Notes under the pieces: model-generated
Database searches by the model: none
What the model was told of the DNA's origin: nothing
What the model saw: the letters and a program-made list of their open reading frames with translations, nothing else
Shown: positions 56,474-64,000 of the stretch, one piece after another
How the letters are laid out: each line of letters starts with the position of its first letter
How positions within the stretch are numbered: the first letter of the stretch is position 1
NCBI RefSeq assembly: GCF_001618865.1
Contig: NZ_CP015136.1
Coordinates: 3,197,001 to 3,261,000, forward strand
Direction: 5' to 3'
Length of the DNA: 64,000 nt
Origin: Luteitalea pratensis
GTDB taxonomy: Bacteria; Acidobacteriota; Vicinamibacteria; Vicinamibacterales; Vicinamibacteraceae
Program-made: the position numbers and the translations under genes

Positions 56474-57082
56474 ATGCGACGAACTCTCGCCAGTTGTCTG
56501 TGCGGCGTTGTCTTCACAGCTCACACGCGAGCCGCTCATGATGATCGCCCGGCCATCATGGGTCAGCTTGCTGTCGCCCAACAGACCATTACGGTGTTCG
56601 GTCAGCAGGTCGCGTACTACGAAGCAGGGCAAGCAGGGCAAGGTCGAGCAGTCGTGCTCCTGTCGAATTTGGGTTGGGACTCTCACGCCTGGTCGCAGGA
56701 CATGCTGGCTCTGGCGGCTCACTATCGCCTCCTGGCCATCGATATATTGGGAACCGGCAGATCATCCAAGCCCCTGCTCGACTACAAGATGGACACGTGG
56801 ACCGATGCCATCGTCGAGTTGCTTCGTCTCAAGGGCATTCAAAAGGCGACCATCGTTGGGGCGGTGATGGGCGGTGCTCTTGCGGTGCAGTTCACGCTCG
56901 ATCATCCGGAGATGTCGGAAGGATTCGTTTGCGCCGCGTCCAAGAGTGGGCCGGGCGAGCGCGCAGGTGGCATCGCAGTGCTGTCCTGGACGAGCCTCGC
57001 TGGCACGAAGCGCGGCCTGATGGCTGCCTTCTACAACAAATCGTTGATCATGGATGACGTCGTGCGTGCGCGATTCGCGTAA
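56474..57082 (+). pseudogene. Alpha/beta-hydrolase, truncated, with nucleophile Ser replaced
   Basis: ATG 56474 has GAGGAGG immediately upstream. The 202-aa frame has a signal-like start, then TVFGQQVAYYEAGQAGQGRA, LLSNLGWDSHAWSQDM and IDILGTGRSSKPL, the first half of an alpha/beta-hydrolase. The nucleophile elbow reads GAVMGG (~129-134) where GxSxGG is expected, so the Ser is Val. The frame stops at 57082 after VRARFA. Out of frame, the next ~60 bp (QDGRRTIEVFDRLVLGDG) look like its continuation, so a frameshift near 57075 plus loss of the catalytic His region is likely. Non-functional as a hydrolase on this reading. Confidence 0.72.
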
Positions 57083-57189
57083 CCATCAGGATGGTCGCCG
57101 CACGATCGAGGTGTTCGACCGACTGGTGCTCGGCGACGGCGTGCGTCATGCACCTGACCGTTAGTACTAAAAGCTTATAGATATTTTGG

Positions 57190-57474
57190 AGCGGCTGGTC
57201 TCCTCAGCGGGGTGCGCGAGCTGCACGAGGGCGCGCAGCGACGCCGTGGCCGGCAGATGCACGAGGTAGTAGCGGTCGCGGTCGCCGCCGCCGAGTTCCC
57301 GCTCGCACAGCAACCAGACCTCGGGTGCGAGCCGTCGGGATTCGCGCCAGTCGTGGCCCGCGTGACGCGGACCGCGTAGAAGCGCGCGCGCCACGCGGGG
57401 TTCGTGCCGTTGCGCCACGAGACCAGGCGCCATGCGGGACGTGCCCGATACTCGATGCGACGCTGTAGACACCC
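57190..57474 (-). pseudogene. IS701-like transposase fragment
   Basis: The leftward frame reads EVWLLCERELGGGDRDRYYL, then VHLPATASLRALVQLAHPAE, similar to the strand-helix region before the last catalytic Glu in IS701/DDE_5-type transposases. The preceding part is degraded across frames. The 100-bp gap before it (57083-57189) contains an AT-rich TTAGTACTAA palindrome (57161-57170), which may be an IS end. No start or termini. Confidence 0.45.
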
Positions 57475-57657
57475 GACACGGAGCCGGCCACCGGCGTCAC
57501 GGCGCGTCCCGCGCAAGCGCCACGGCCGACGGACTCGTCGCGTTCGCACAATGACGGCAGAACCATGCCCGGCAGTTCCGTCACATGCCACGCTCCGTCT
57601 CACGCATGGATGACGAGAACTCGCGCAGGAAAGTACTGAATGTCCGTGCACGCAGCC
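57475..57657 (+). repeat. 3' end of the copy A/B IS family with right-end repeat
   Basis: This stretch (ACACCCGACACGGAGCC through CACATGCCACGCTCC) parallels 20846-20999 after copy A's transposase, and ends in a good right-end repeat at 57612-57657 (GACGAGAACTCGCGCAGG, then GAATGTCCGTGCACGCAGCC). The IS5 left end starts at the very next base. Confidence 0.65.
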
Positions 57658-57838
57658 GGGCGTTGGTGCACGGCTGCTGCGGACCCTCCCGTCCGTGGGT
57701 CGACGGTTGGAGCCGGTGCCGTCGACCGGCACGCCCGCATGATCGTGCGATGAAGTCGCGCGTGCATCCCACGTACAAGACGCACTATCGGGTGGGAAAT
57801 TGGCGGGTCTACGAACGTGCCCTCGTCAGTCGAGGTTA
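57658..57838 (+). mobile_element. IS5-family 5' fragment joined to an IS right end
   Basis: The left end GGGCGTTGGTGCACGGCT at 57658-57675 directly continues from the other IS's right end. The transposase start is at ATG 57750 (SRVHPTYKTHYRVGNWRVYE) and a stop after VSRG at 57836-57838. The rest is lost. Confidence 0.8.
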
Positions 57839-57916
57839 GGCGGTCGCACCCGTGGACGACCAAACCTTGCTAGGCTCCGCGCCGGCGGCGGGAGTCGTTC
57901 TTCCGGGACCAGAGTG

Positions 57917-57959
57917 ACGAGAACTCGCGCGAGAGTGCAGAATGTCCGTGGACGTAGCT
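57917..57959 (+). repeat. Solo right-end repeat of the copy A/B IS family
   Basis: GACGAGAACTCGCGCGAGA, then GCAGAATGTCCGTGGACG, is a good right-end match with a 3-bp shorter spacer. It lies 43 bp past the 3' end of the HTH-PD40 gene, so that gene's downstream border is IS-derived. Confidence 0.6.
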
Positions 57960-58001
57960 GGGCAACTCGCGCGGGAACGGATGAGAACAGCTCCGATGAA
58001 C

Positions 58002-60188
58002 CTACGGCTGCTCCCAATCGAATGCGTATAGCGCTGTCGAACTGCGGTCCGCGACCACCAGTGGATTGTTGTCGGCGTCCAGTCCCATCCACGGCGCCCC
58101 CACCCACGCCAACAGGGCGAACGGAGGTGCCTCCAGCAGCGTGGAGACGTGCCCGGAGTCAACGGACAGGCAGTCTAGTCGCCCGGTCGCGATGTCGACG
58201 CCGCAGATCGACTCGCCGTCTCGAGTCCAGTTCGGATATGCGAGCTTCATGGGGCCGAGGTCTTCCCACTGCGTGCGATCACGCCGAAGCAGCATGTACC
58301 GAAACCCCGACGGGTGTTCTGCCGCAGCCAGCAGGTCACCCTGGCGCGAGCACTTGGGCCAACGCAGCGTCTCGGCACCCGGCATCCCCGTGACACGCCC
58401 CGTTTTCGGATCGAGCTGCAAGATGCCGGGCGGGGGGCGCGAGAGCGCAAGGCTAAAGACGAGCGTCCCATCGCGCCGCCAGCATGGATCCCAGAAATTG
58501 TCCGCGGGCTTCGGAGAGCGAACGAGCAGTTCGTTGGCCGATCCATCAGCCGCGACGCGATAGATCCCCAGCTGCGGCTCGTCGGGCGTCCGCCCGGCGA
58601 AGACGATCGTTTGCCCATCTGGCGACCACCGCGGAAGATGTGCCTCCAGCGGCTTCGACGTCAACGGCTGGCGCTGGCTGCCATCGGCCCGGCCCTTCCA
58701 CAGCGTACCTTCCGGGTAGCGCACCCAGACCAGCCACTCGCCGTCTGGTGAGGGCTCGACATAGATCGCCGACTCACCGCCCAGCGCCGGGACTAACGCC
58801 TTGGTCTTCGGATCGAGCCGCATCATTTCTCCCCGCCCGAGGCGACCGAACGCGAACAGTTGCCGGCCATCGCGGCTGACACCTGGCGCCCAGAAACTCA
58901 TTGGGCCGACGGTAAGCCGCTCGGGAGTCTTTGTGCGGAAGTCGAGCCAGTTCCGCTCACGTTGCGCGAACAGATCCAGCCGAAAGGCACCGGGGTCTTC
59001 GCGGTCATAGACGAAGTAGCGTCCGTCGGGCGTCCAATCCCCGCGTGAACCCGGCCAGAGAGCGCGAGGCGCACCACGTCCAAGGCCTCTCTCCCATATC
59101 GAATCTCCAAAGGCATTGCGCGAAGCACCTCGGCGGAAGAACCGGAGGCGCGATCCATCCGGTGCCCAGCGCGGACGGATGACGTCGGCCGGCACAGTAC
59201 CGAGATCCCTACTAGTCGATCCGTCGAGCTGCGCGAGGAACAGGCGAGAACGACCCTCCTGGTAATGCCGAAGAAACGCCAGCGTCTTGCCATCTGCTGC
59301 AACGTCCCCCCAGTTTCCGAGGAGGTTCGGTATTCGTCGGGGCGCGGCGCCGGCGGTCGAGACCAGCCAGAGGGGCAGCTCACTCGGGGTGATCTGAATG
59401 GGTCGCGGCTCTGACGCGCCCGTGACTAGCAATGCTGATTGCTCGGGGACGTAGTCAAGGATACGAACCTCGTAGGGAAAGCGCAGGGGGATTTCCACGG
59501 GCTCGCCTCCGGCGATGGGCACCGCATGGAGCGCATAAGAGTCTGTGGCACCCTGCCCGAGCGGTCGCGGCATCGCAAAGTACACGCGCTCGTGATCGCT
59601 TGCCCATGACCAGTTCGCGTAGGGATTGTCGCAAGCCTCACCGGTTCGAAGCCGTCCACCGAACCGCTCCAGGTCGGCCACCAACGGCCGCACCGACAGA
59701 ATTCTCGCAGAGGCCACCGGCCAAGGGAGCAGAGTGGCCAGACCCGCGAGGGTCACGAGTGCGAGCAGAGAGACGAGCCAGGGCCTGTGACTCAACCGAG
59801 CCACAAACCCTCGTCTTTCCCGGTGCACACGCGCATCCAGTGCTCGTTCGGCCGAGATCGATTCTGCCGGCGCAGAAAAGATCGGCCCGGACTCCAGCTC
59901 GAGCGTCTCTCCTCGTAGAGGAACCGCGTCCTCGGAATGGCGTAGCGCGTCGCGCTGGTTGCGCCACAAGTCGAGCTCATGAGTGAGCGCGTAGACCGAT
60001 CCGCCTTTGGCATGGACCAGACGATGCACTGGGAGTCCCTCTTCCTGCTCCCAACGCTGCACGCTCGTGACGCTTCGATTGAGGTAAGCGGCGATCTCTT
60101 TCCAGGATTCGAGTCGGACTGACTCATGGTCGGGCCGCGCCGATGGATCGGTCGAACCGTTGGCAGGCATATCGCTCCCGGACGTCAC
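58002..60188 (-). CDS. HTH-domain protein with transmembrane helix and PD40/TolB propeller
   Basis: This 728-aa protein has an N-terminal MerR/excisionase-like helix-turn-helix (SWKEIAAYLNRSVTSVQRWE, ~28-47), a short linker, one transmembrane helix at ~138-156 (SLLALVTLAGLATLL) and then about 560 residues of six-bladed TolB/PD40-like repeats (DGTLVFSLAL, WSPDGQTIVFAGR, WTPDGRYFVYDR). This is a familiar acidobacterial one-component design: the propeller senses outside and the HTH binds DNA at the membrane. It has no kinase domain. ATG 60170 is an alternative start six residues in. No partner gene is evident; the intergenic region upstream (60189-60440) has no gene I recognise. Confidence 0.9.
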   Translation of the reverse strand: MTSGSDMPANGSTDPSARPDHESVRLESWKEIAAYLNRSVTSVQRWEQEEGLPVHRLVHAKGGSVYALTHELDLWRNQRDALRHSEDAVPLRGETLELESGPIFSAPAESISAERALDARVHRERRGFVARLSHRPWLVSLLALVTLAGLATLLPWPVASARILSVRPLVADLERFGGRLRTGEACDNPYANWSWASDHERVYFAMPRPLGQGATDSYALHAVPIAGGEPVEIPLRFPYEVRILDYVPEQSALLVTGASEPRPIQITPSELPLWLVSTAGAAPRRIPNLLGNWGDVAADGKTLAFLRHYQEGRSRLFLAQLDGSTSRDLGTVPADVIRPRWAPDGSRLRFFRRGASRNAFGDSIWERGLGRGAPRALWPGSRGDWTPDGRYFVYDREDPGAFRLDLFAQRERNWLDFRTKTPERLTVGPMSFWAPGVSRDGRQLFAFGRLGRGEMMRLDPKTKALVPALGGESAIYVEPSPDGEWLVWVRYPEGTLWKGRADGSQRQPLTSKPLEAHLPRWSPDGQTIVFAGRTPDEPQLGIYRVAADGSANELLVRSPKPADNFWDPCWRRDGTLVFSLALSRPPPGILQLDPKTGRVTGMPGAETLRWPKCSRQGDLLAAAEHPSGFRYMLLRRDRTQWEDLGPMKLAYPNWTRDGESICGVDIATGRLDCLSVDSGHVSTLLEAPPFALLAWVGAPWMGLDADNNPLVVADRSSTALYAFDWEQP

Positions 60189-60440
60189 CCATCGTAGCGA
60201 TGAGGGTCGGCGTGGTCAACGGCATTGACCAAGGCTTCAGTGCGGCGGGCGTGGGCGGGGCCACGGCGTGGAGTGCGGTGACGTCGATCGAAACCCCAAA
60301 ACACACCGAATCTCACCAAACAGCACCACGGCGTCCCGCGTGGCGTTTCGTGGCTTGCAGCGTGTGCGGAACTGGCCCGTCATGAGGCGAATCGGCGGCC
60401 TCCTCGGTGCGTCTCGTGGCCGTCGGAAAAGAGGCTTCTC

Positions 60441-60998
60441 ATGAACGGAATGCTCCGGCTGCAGCTCGCCGTTAGTGCGACGCTTCATCTGGCAACGCCC
60501 GTTGCGCTTCCAGGGACCGGTCAGTCGAGCGAGAAATATCCTTCGCTGGTACTGAGCGATGTCGAGTTCGCCCAGGACCCCGGGCGTGGCAATTCCAGCA
60601 TCAACGTGATCAGCGTGGCGGCACCCGCGCGCGGGCTGTCAGTACGTGCGACGTTGCCTTTAGATGTGGTATTCGCGCAACAGCGCCTGTACGAGCCGCC
60701 TGTAACATTGAACTTCGCCGTAGTCACGCCATTCGATGCCGACAATCGCGAAGCGGGTGTGGAGCTGCGCTGCAACTCACGGGCCGTCGCCTCCAGCATC
60801 TGGACGCTCGACGAGAGATCCAACACCGTGCGTGAGTTTCATTGGAAGCTTACTGACGAGAACTGCCTGTACGAACTGGTGGCGATCCTAACGAGAGCGA
60901 AGGACTACTTGTACCTGTACCAGATGGTGCCCAGCAGGGCCTTGCTATCGCACAGAATGCCTGCGCGCCAGTTTGGACGCCGAAGCCGTTTGAACTGA
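60441..60998 (+). CDS. Secreted or periplasmic protein of unknown function
   Basis: ATG 60441 with GAGG six or seven bases upstream gives 185 aa. It has a weak signal peptide (LQLAVSATLHLATPVALPG, cleavage near GTGQ). The rest has SINVISVAAPARGLSVRATL, then PVTLNFAVVTPFD and ELRCNSRAVASSIWTL with two Cys (RCNS and ENCLYE) that could form a bridge. No family is recognised. The basic last ~20 residues (MPARQFGRRSRLN) lie next to the IS5 left end at 61032, so the C-terminus may have been altered by insertion. Moderately supported. Confidence 0.55.
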   Translation: MNGMLRLQLAVSATLHLATPVALPGTGQSSEKYPSLVLSDVEFAQDPGRGNSSINVISVAAPARGLSVRATLPLDVVFAQQRLYEPPVTLNFAVVTPFDADNREAGVELRCNSRAVASSIWTLDERSNTVREFHWKLTDENCLYELVAILTRAKDYLYLYQMVPSRALLSHRMPARQFGRRSRLN

Positions 60999-61031
60999 GC
61001 TGTCCGTTGCTGCGACGGTCTTCCCGCGCGC

Positions 61032-62060
61032 CGGCGTTGGTGCACGGCTGCGGGGCCTCTCATCGGTGGTCCGGAGCCGCTGGCGCATCGGCGCCCACGC
61101 GGCATGATCGTCTGATGATTCCAATGCTGATGCCCTTGTCAGTCGGGGCGTCGTGACGCTGTGGCTGTCCGCAGAGGCCAGGGCTGCGTGGGGAAGTTCC
61201 GCCGTCCCGTCGACCGGGCGCGCAGCCGCGGTTTTCGAATCTGGCGATCGAGTGTCAACGCTATAACGCTCCGACTCGTCTTCCGCTTGCCCCTCCACTC
61301 GGAGGGCTTCGTCGGTCGATCCTCACCGTGATGCGCGCCGGTCTGGAGGCCCCGGACCACGCGACGCTGTCGCGACGGGGGGGGCAGTTGCTGGACGTCG
61401 CGGCACACAACATCCTCGCCACAAGACCCGCTGCATCTGATCGTCGACAGCACAGGCCTCTCAGTGATGGGCGAAGGGGAGTGGGCGGCCGAAACACGGC
61501 TACCGTGGCACGCGAGGCTGGAGGAAGAAGCTCCATCTGGGTGTCGACTGCTCCGGCGTCATCGTCGAGCACCCGCTGACCGAGGCGACGGTCGACGACG
61601 CGACTGTGGGTATCCATCTGATTGGGGCGACAGCTGGCGACGTGACCAGCGTCACGGCTGACGCGGCCTCGGACACGGTCGCGTTCTACGAGGCCGCCGG
61701 CGCGCGCGACGCGCAGGTGGTGGTGCCGTCGACCAGGACGGCGAAGGTATCGCGGACCTCGCTCGAGTGCGCGCGATCGCACGATCACCGACGTGGAAAG
61801 GCTCGGCCGGCGCCACTGGAAGAAGGCCTCTGGCTACCATCGGCAGACCCGCGTCGAGAACGCCTTCTTCCGCTACAAGTCCATCATCGGCGATCGCCTT
61901 CGTGCCCGGAGTCGTGGTGGCCGGGCGGTCGAGGCGTGCCTGGCGTGCCGTGTCCTCAACCGGATGACCGAGCTTGGCAGACCCGAGTCGTCTGCGATCA
62001 GTCGGTGACGTGCCGGGGTTGGGCGAAGAGCGCGCCCAGTGTGAGCCATGCACCAACGCC
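61032..62060 (+). mobile_element. Nearly full-length but dead IS5-family element
   Basis: Left end GGCGTTGGTGCACGGCT (61032-61048) and inverted right end AGCCATGCACCAACGCC (62044-62060) enclose ~1030 bp. The transposase (~61114-62008) has several frameshifts: TLSRRGG, VDSTGLSVMGEGEW and GWRKKLHLGVD-like blocks lie in different frames, then GATAGDVTSVTADAASDT, VVVPSTRTAKVS and QTRVENAFFRYKSIIGD before the stop at 62006-62008. Unlike the 31981 copy, the central catalytic region is still present. It is inactive but is the best reference copy in the window. Confidence 0.85.
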
Positions 62061-62239
62061 CTTCGACGAAATGACGGGCACGCAGGCTCGACCCTACCGT
62101 GAGTTCCAACACTCTGACGGAATTGTGTTGGCTGTCGGCTGGCCCGATCTGGTTGACACCTTCGGACAGGTGGAGACGATGGCCCGCTTGGCCGCGGTCT
62201 TTCCGCAGTGGGCGCGCTTGTAAGAAGTACCCGTTCGAG

Positions 62240-62372
62240 GGAGTTCCACAAGTACGAGTCGTTCTCGTACGCTTGATCGTGAGGAAGGACGGGACCGTAC
62301 GGACGACGGGCACCGATACCCCCAGGGTATCGATACCCCCAGATTGGAACGTACCCCCAGAAATACCCCCAC
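62240..62372 (+). repeat. TACCCCC repeat cluster, copy 1
   Basis: Four phased motifs occur: GATACCCCCAG at 62315-62325 and 62332-62342, GTACCCCCAG at 62351-62360 and AAATACCCCCAC at 62361-62372. Spacing starts at 17 bp, then 19, then about 11. More copies (GTACATC/TACCCCCAC) lie at ~62595-62620 in the neighbouring att-like repeat. The arrangement looks like arm-type binding sites of a tyrosine recombinase (inference). The segment from 62240 has a diverged copy at 31596-31702. Confidence 0.6.
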
Positions 62373-62460
62373 GCATTCATCAATGGGGGCGCGGGGCAGG
62401 CGAGTGGAGTAGCGCCGCGCACGGCTGACAGGAGGAGTTGGCGAGTGTTTCGGCGCGAAT

Positions 62461-62776
62461 CGGCTGGACGCCCATGGATGACCATGGACGCCTGTGGACC
62501 ACTGTGGACGATTAGTGGAGGCGGCGGGAGTCGAACGGCAATACCGTAAACAATTGACATCGAAAGACTTACGTAGTTTTGCTGCTGAGATCCGTACCGC
62601 CAGATGTACCCCCACACTGGGCTCGATACCTTTTGTCAGCGCGCACTTGCCGGCAATGCCTTGACGCGCAAGGAAATTTCCACGTCAATCGATGGGCACC
62701 TTGGCTGGGCTGCGGGCCAGCAGGCGCGCTCCCCATGTCGACTCTTGATTCCGCTCGCGGCTGATCCCGCGCCACG
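62461..62776 (+). repeat. Att-like repeat, copy 2, containing a tRNA/tmRNA-like 3' end
   Basis: Matches 45241-45570 in the same orientation. At 62513-62536 is the reverse complement of GTTCGACTCCCGCCGCC followed by TCCACTA, where copy 1 has CCACCA: the terminal CCA has decayed to CTA. The preceding short repeats and the following GATCCGTACCGCCAGATG segment also match copy 1. No integrase gene lies next to it in this window. Confidence 0.65.
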
Positions 62777-62811
62777 GAATGCTCGCGATAGTCCTCCCTC
62801 CGGTCTTGGCT

Positions 62812-62857
62812 GACGAGACCTCGCGCGCGAGAGGTCGGAATGTCCGTGGACACAGCC
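62812..62857 (+). repeat. Solo right-end repeat of the copy A/B IS family
   Basis: GACGAGACCTCGCGCGCGA, then GGAATGTCCGTGGACACAGCC. One of the best-preserved solo ends. The inverted IS5 right end follows after one base. Confidence 0.7.
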
Positions 62858-62858
62858 C

Positions 62859-62876
62859 GCCATGCACCAACGCCCC
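62859..62876 (+). repeat. Solo IS5 right end joined to another IS end
   Basis: GCCATGCACCAACGCCC is the inverted right terminal repeat of the IS5 family (compare 32877-32894 and 62044-62060). The rest of the element is missing on the left, where the other family's right end lies instead. Confidence 0.65.
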
Positions 62877-62966
62877 GCGGAGACATAGGAGTTCAGCAAC
62901 CCCATGGTCTCCACGAACTTTCCGGGCACGGAGAAGTCGTGTCCGTACCCGTGAACGACCTGCCAT

Positions 62967-64000
62967 TCAGCCAGCATCCCCCGATGTACGCGATCTCCCG
63001 GCCGCCGCTGGTCCACCGAGGCGAGATTCCGCCGCTGGTGGATACCCGGGTCTTGAGGCGCTGAGGTCCGCAGCGTGGCGGCCCGCATGTGTGATCGCCA
63101 GATAGGAGAACTGGATGCCTTTCAGGCTGCGCGGCGGCGCCGGCATCGGCCGCTCCCAGTAAGTCGGACGGATGAAAGGCTTCGGCCGGCGTTGTGCGAG
63201 TGCATGCGTCAGCTCGTGCCTCACATATCTCGACCGCTTGGCCGCGTGTGACCAGCACAGCTGGAAGACGTCAGCCCGCTCGATCAACTCCAGGAGGGCT
63301 GGACCCCACGGTTCGCCCGCCCTGAGCGTCCGCACGTCGCGCAAGTAGACGTCACCTAGCGCCTCGGCGGCGGCCTCGAGTGCCTCGACGATCTGGGCGT
63401 CGTCGTGCGAGTACGAGACGAAGATCTTCCGGTACGGAGTTGCCGTGACAGATGTTGCTGCCGCGGTTGCGGCGTCTCCCGAGACTGGCACGAGGTGCGC
63501 CTGGATCTCCATCTCGCCGACCAGCACCGGCCCGACGTAGAAGGCCACGCGACCATTCACCGCGCCGTTCTTGCGCGGTAGCTCGGGATCCGCCTGCACG
63601 TCGAATTCTACGCGGTGCCAGTCCTTGAGCCACAGGAAAGTGGCGCGCGGCGGATTGAAGCGGCATCCCGTCAGTTCCGGAACGACGGCAATCGCGGCTC
63701 CGCGCCGGATTACAGAGGTCGCCTTGGCATGTGCAGGCGCATGTAACGCGGTGTCGGCACCGAACCGGAGGTTTCGGTCCCTCTCGACCGCCTCGGCCGC
63801 GCTCGGCACGTGTGCGTAGACGAGGACGCTCGACCATGACGTAACGGGGATCTCCTTCGGGTGGTAGGCCGTGAAGTGGACGTCAGTCGGTGCTTCGCCG
63901 CCAAGCAGCAAGGGCTCGTCGGCGGCAGGTTGCGCGCGCGCACGCCGCGTCGCCGCGAAGGATGCGCGAAAGATAATCGATTCCTCTCGAGGTCCCGGGA
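62967..64000 (-). CDS. TIR-domain protein, 5' end beyond window, 3' end altered
   Basis: The frame is open from the right edge (no stop, first codons PGPREESIIFR) to the stop at 62967, at least 344 codons. A TTG at 63911 could start it but is not needed. Residues encoded by ~63900-63470 form a beta-rich N-terminal domain (TSWSSVLVYAHVPSA, FNPPRATFLWLKDWHRVEFD). The TIR domain follows (~63435-63110): KIFVSYSHDD, then LGDVYLRDVRTLRAGEPWGP and ADVFQLCWSHAAKRSRYVRH, FIRPTYWERP. TIR domains act as NAD+ hydrolases or scaffolds in signalling and defence. After KGIQFSYL the expected domain end is replaced by ~45 unrelated residues. No recognised defence neighbour is visible. Confidence 0.85.
   Translation of the reverse strand, partial: PGPREESIIFRASFAATRRARAQPAADEPLLLGGEAPTDVHFTAYHPKEIPVTSWSSVLVYAHVPSAAEAVERDRNLRFGADTALHAPAHAKATSVIRRGAAIAVVPELTGCRFNPPRATFLWLKDWHRVEFDVQADPELPRKNGAVNGRVAFYVGPVLVGEMEIQAHLVPVSGDAATAAATSVTATPYRKIFVSYSHDDAQIVEALEAAAEALGDVYLRDVRTLRAGEPWGPALLELIERADVFQLCWSHAAKRSRYVRHELTHALAQRRPKPFIRPTYWERPMPAPPRSLKGIQFSYLAITHAGRHAADLSASRPGYPPAAESRLGGPAAAGRSRTSGDAG
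62975..63060 (-). pseudogene. Kinase-propeller scrap under the 3' end of the TIR gene
   Basis: In the leftward frame, TRVSTSGGISPRWTSGGREI followed by AYIGG is the blade motif (xxVSxxGGxxPRWxxxGxEIxYxx) of kinase PD40 propellers. It lies in a different frame from the TIR-domain gene, whose last ~45 codons read through it. So it is foreign sequence fused to the 3' end of that gene. Confidence 0.6.

Noticed and set aside
57150-57185. AT-rich stretch with TTAGTACTAA as a promoter
   Set aside because: It does not precede a gene in either direction. It lies between two decayed sequences and may be an IS end instead.

Overview
The window (about 66% GC by eye, dense coding, many short overlaps) most resembles a chromosome segment of an Acidobacteriota bacterium, probably a Vicinamibacteria-like soil lineage. 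The main reasons are an Oar-type TonB-dependent receptor with an N-terminal carboxypeptidase-regulatory domain, ECF sigma factors paired with large Ser/Thr kinases that end in TolB/PD40 propellers or TPRs, a HTH-PD40 regulator, and many secreted orphan proteins. The organism assignment is an inference from gene families, not from a marker gene.

Region 1 (1-19962) is a coherent carbohydrate locus. A GntR/FCD regulator and an enolase-superfamily dehydratase are transcribed leftward. A ten-gene, tightly packed operon runs rightward from 2045: outer-membrane receptor, GH31, an unknown secreted protein, GH2, an SDR, a large unknown secreted protein, a GH88/GH105 unsaturated uronyl hydrolase, a second enolase-superfamily enzyme, an MFS (ACS-type) transporter and a DUF4432/aldose-epimerase-like protein. 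Together they look like import, trimming and catabolism of a uronic-acid-containing glycan. An AT-rich inverted repeat sits in the divergent promoter.

Region 2 (19963-25362) is a mobile junction: a deleted IS copy, a Xre-RES toxin-antitoxin pair, an IS5 fragment that cuts off an ABC-2 permease, its ATPase, and a small secreted protein. Region 3 (25536-37056) holds an ECF sigma/kinase pair, a nonsense-mutated winged-helix/TPR gene, a nested IS-in-IS insertion, an orphan kinase and a winged-helix/FHA regulator. Region 4 (37194-41069) is a two-gene passenger (Gfo/Idh oxidoreductase plus TIM-barrel isomerase) with different base composition, between IS remnants. Region 5 (41148-55135) holds two more sigma/kinase modules, a VOC/NTF2 fusion, secreted enzymes, and gene fragments (M20 peptidase, gamma-glutamyltransferase, kinase propeller) joined end to end. 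Region 6 (55495-64000) has secreted proteins, a truncated hydrolase, a HTH-PD40 regulator, an almost full-length dead IS5 element, att-like repeats and a TIR-domain protein running off the right edge.

Two themes go beyond ordinary annotation. First, one IS family with ~45-bp terminal inverted repeats has left at least 13 end copies across the intergenic DNA, several joined directly to IS5 ends. Second, two ~310-bp repeats carry what looks like the 3' end of a tRNA or tmRNA gene, with TACCCCC arrays nearby, suggesting old integrase-mediated insertions. No rRNA, intact tRNA, CRISPR array or replication origin was seen.
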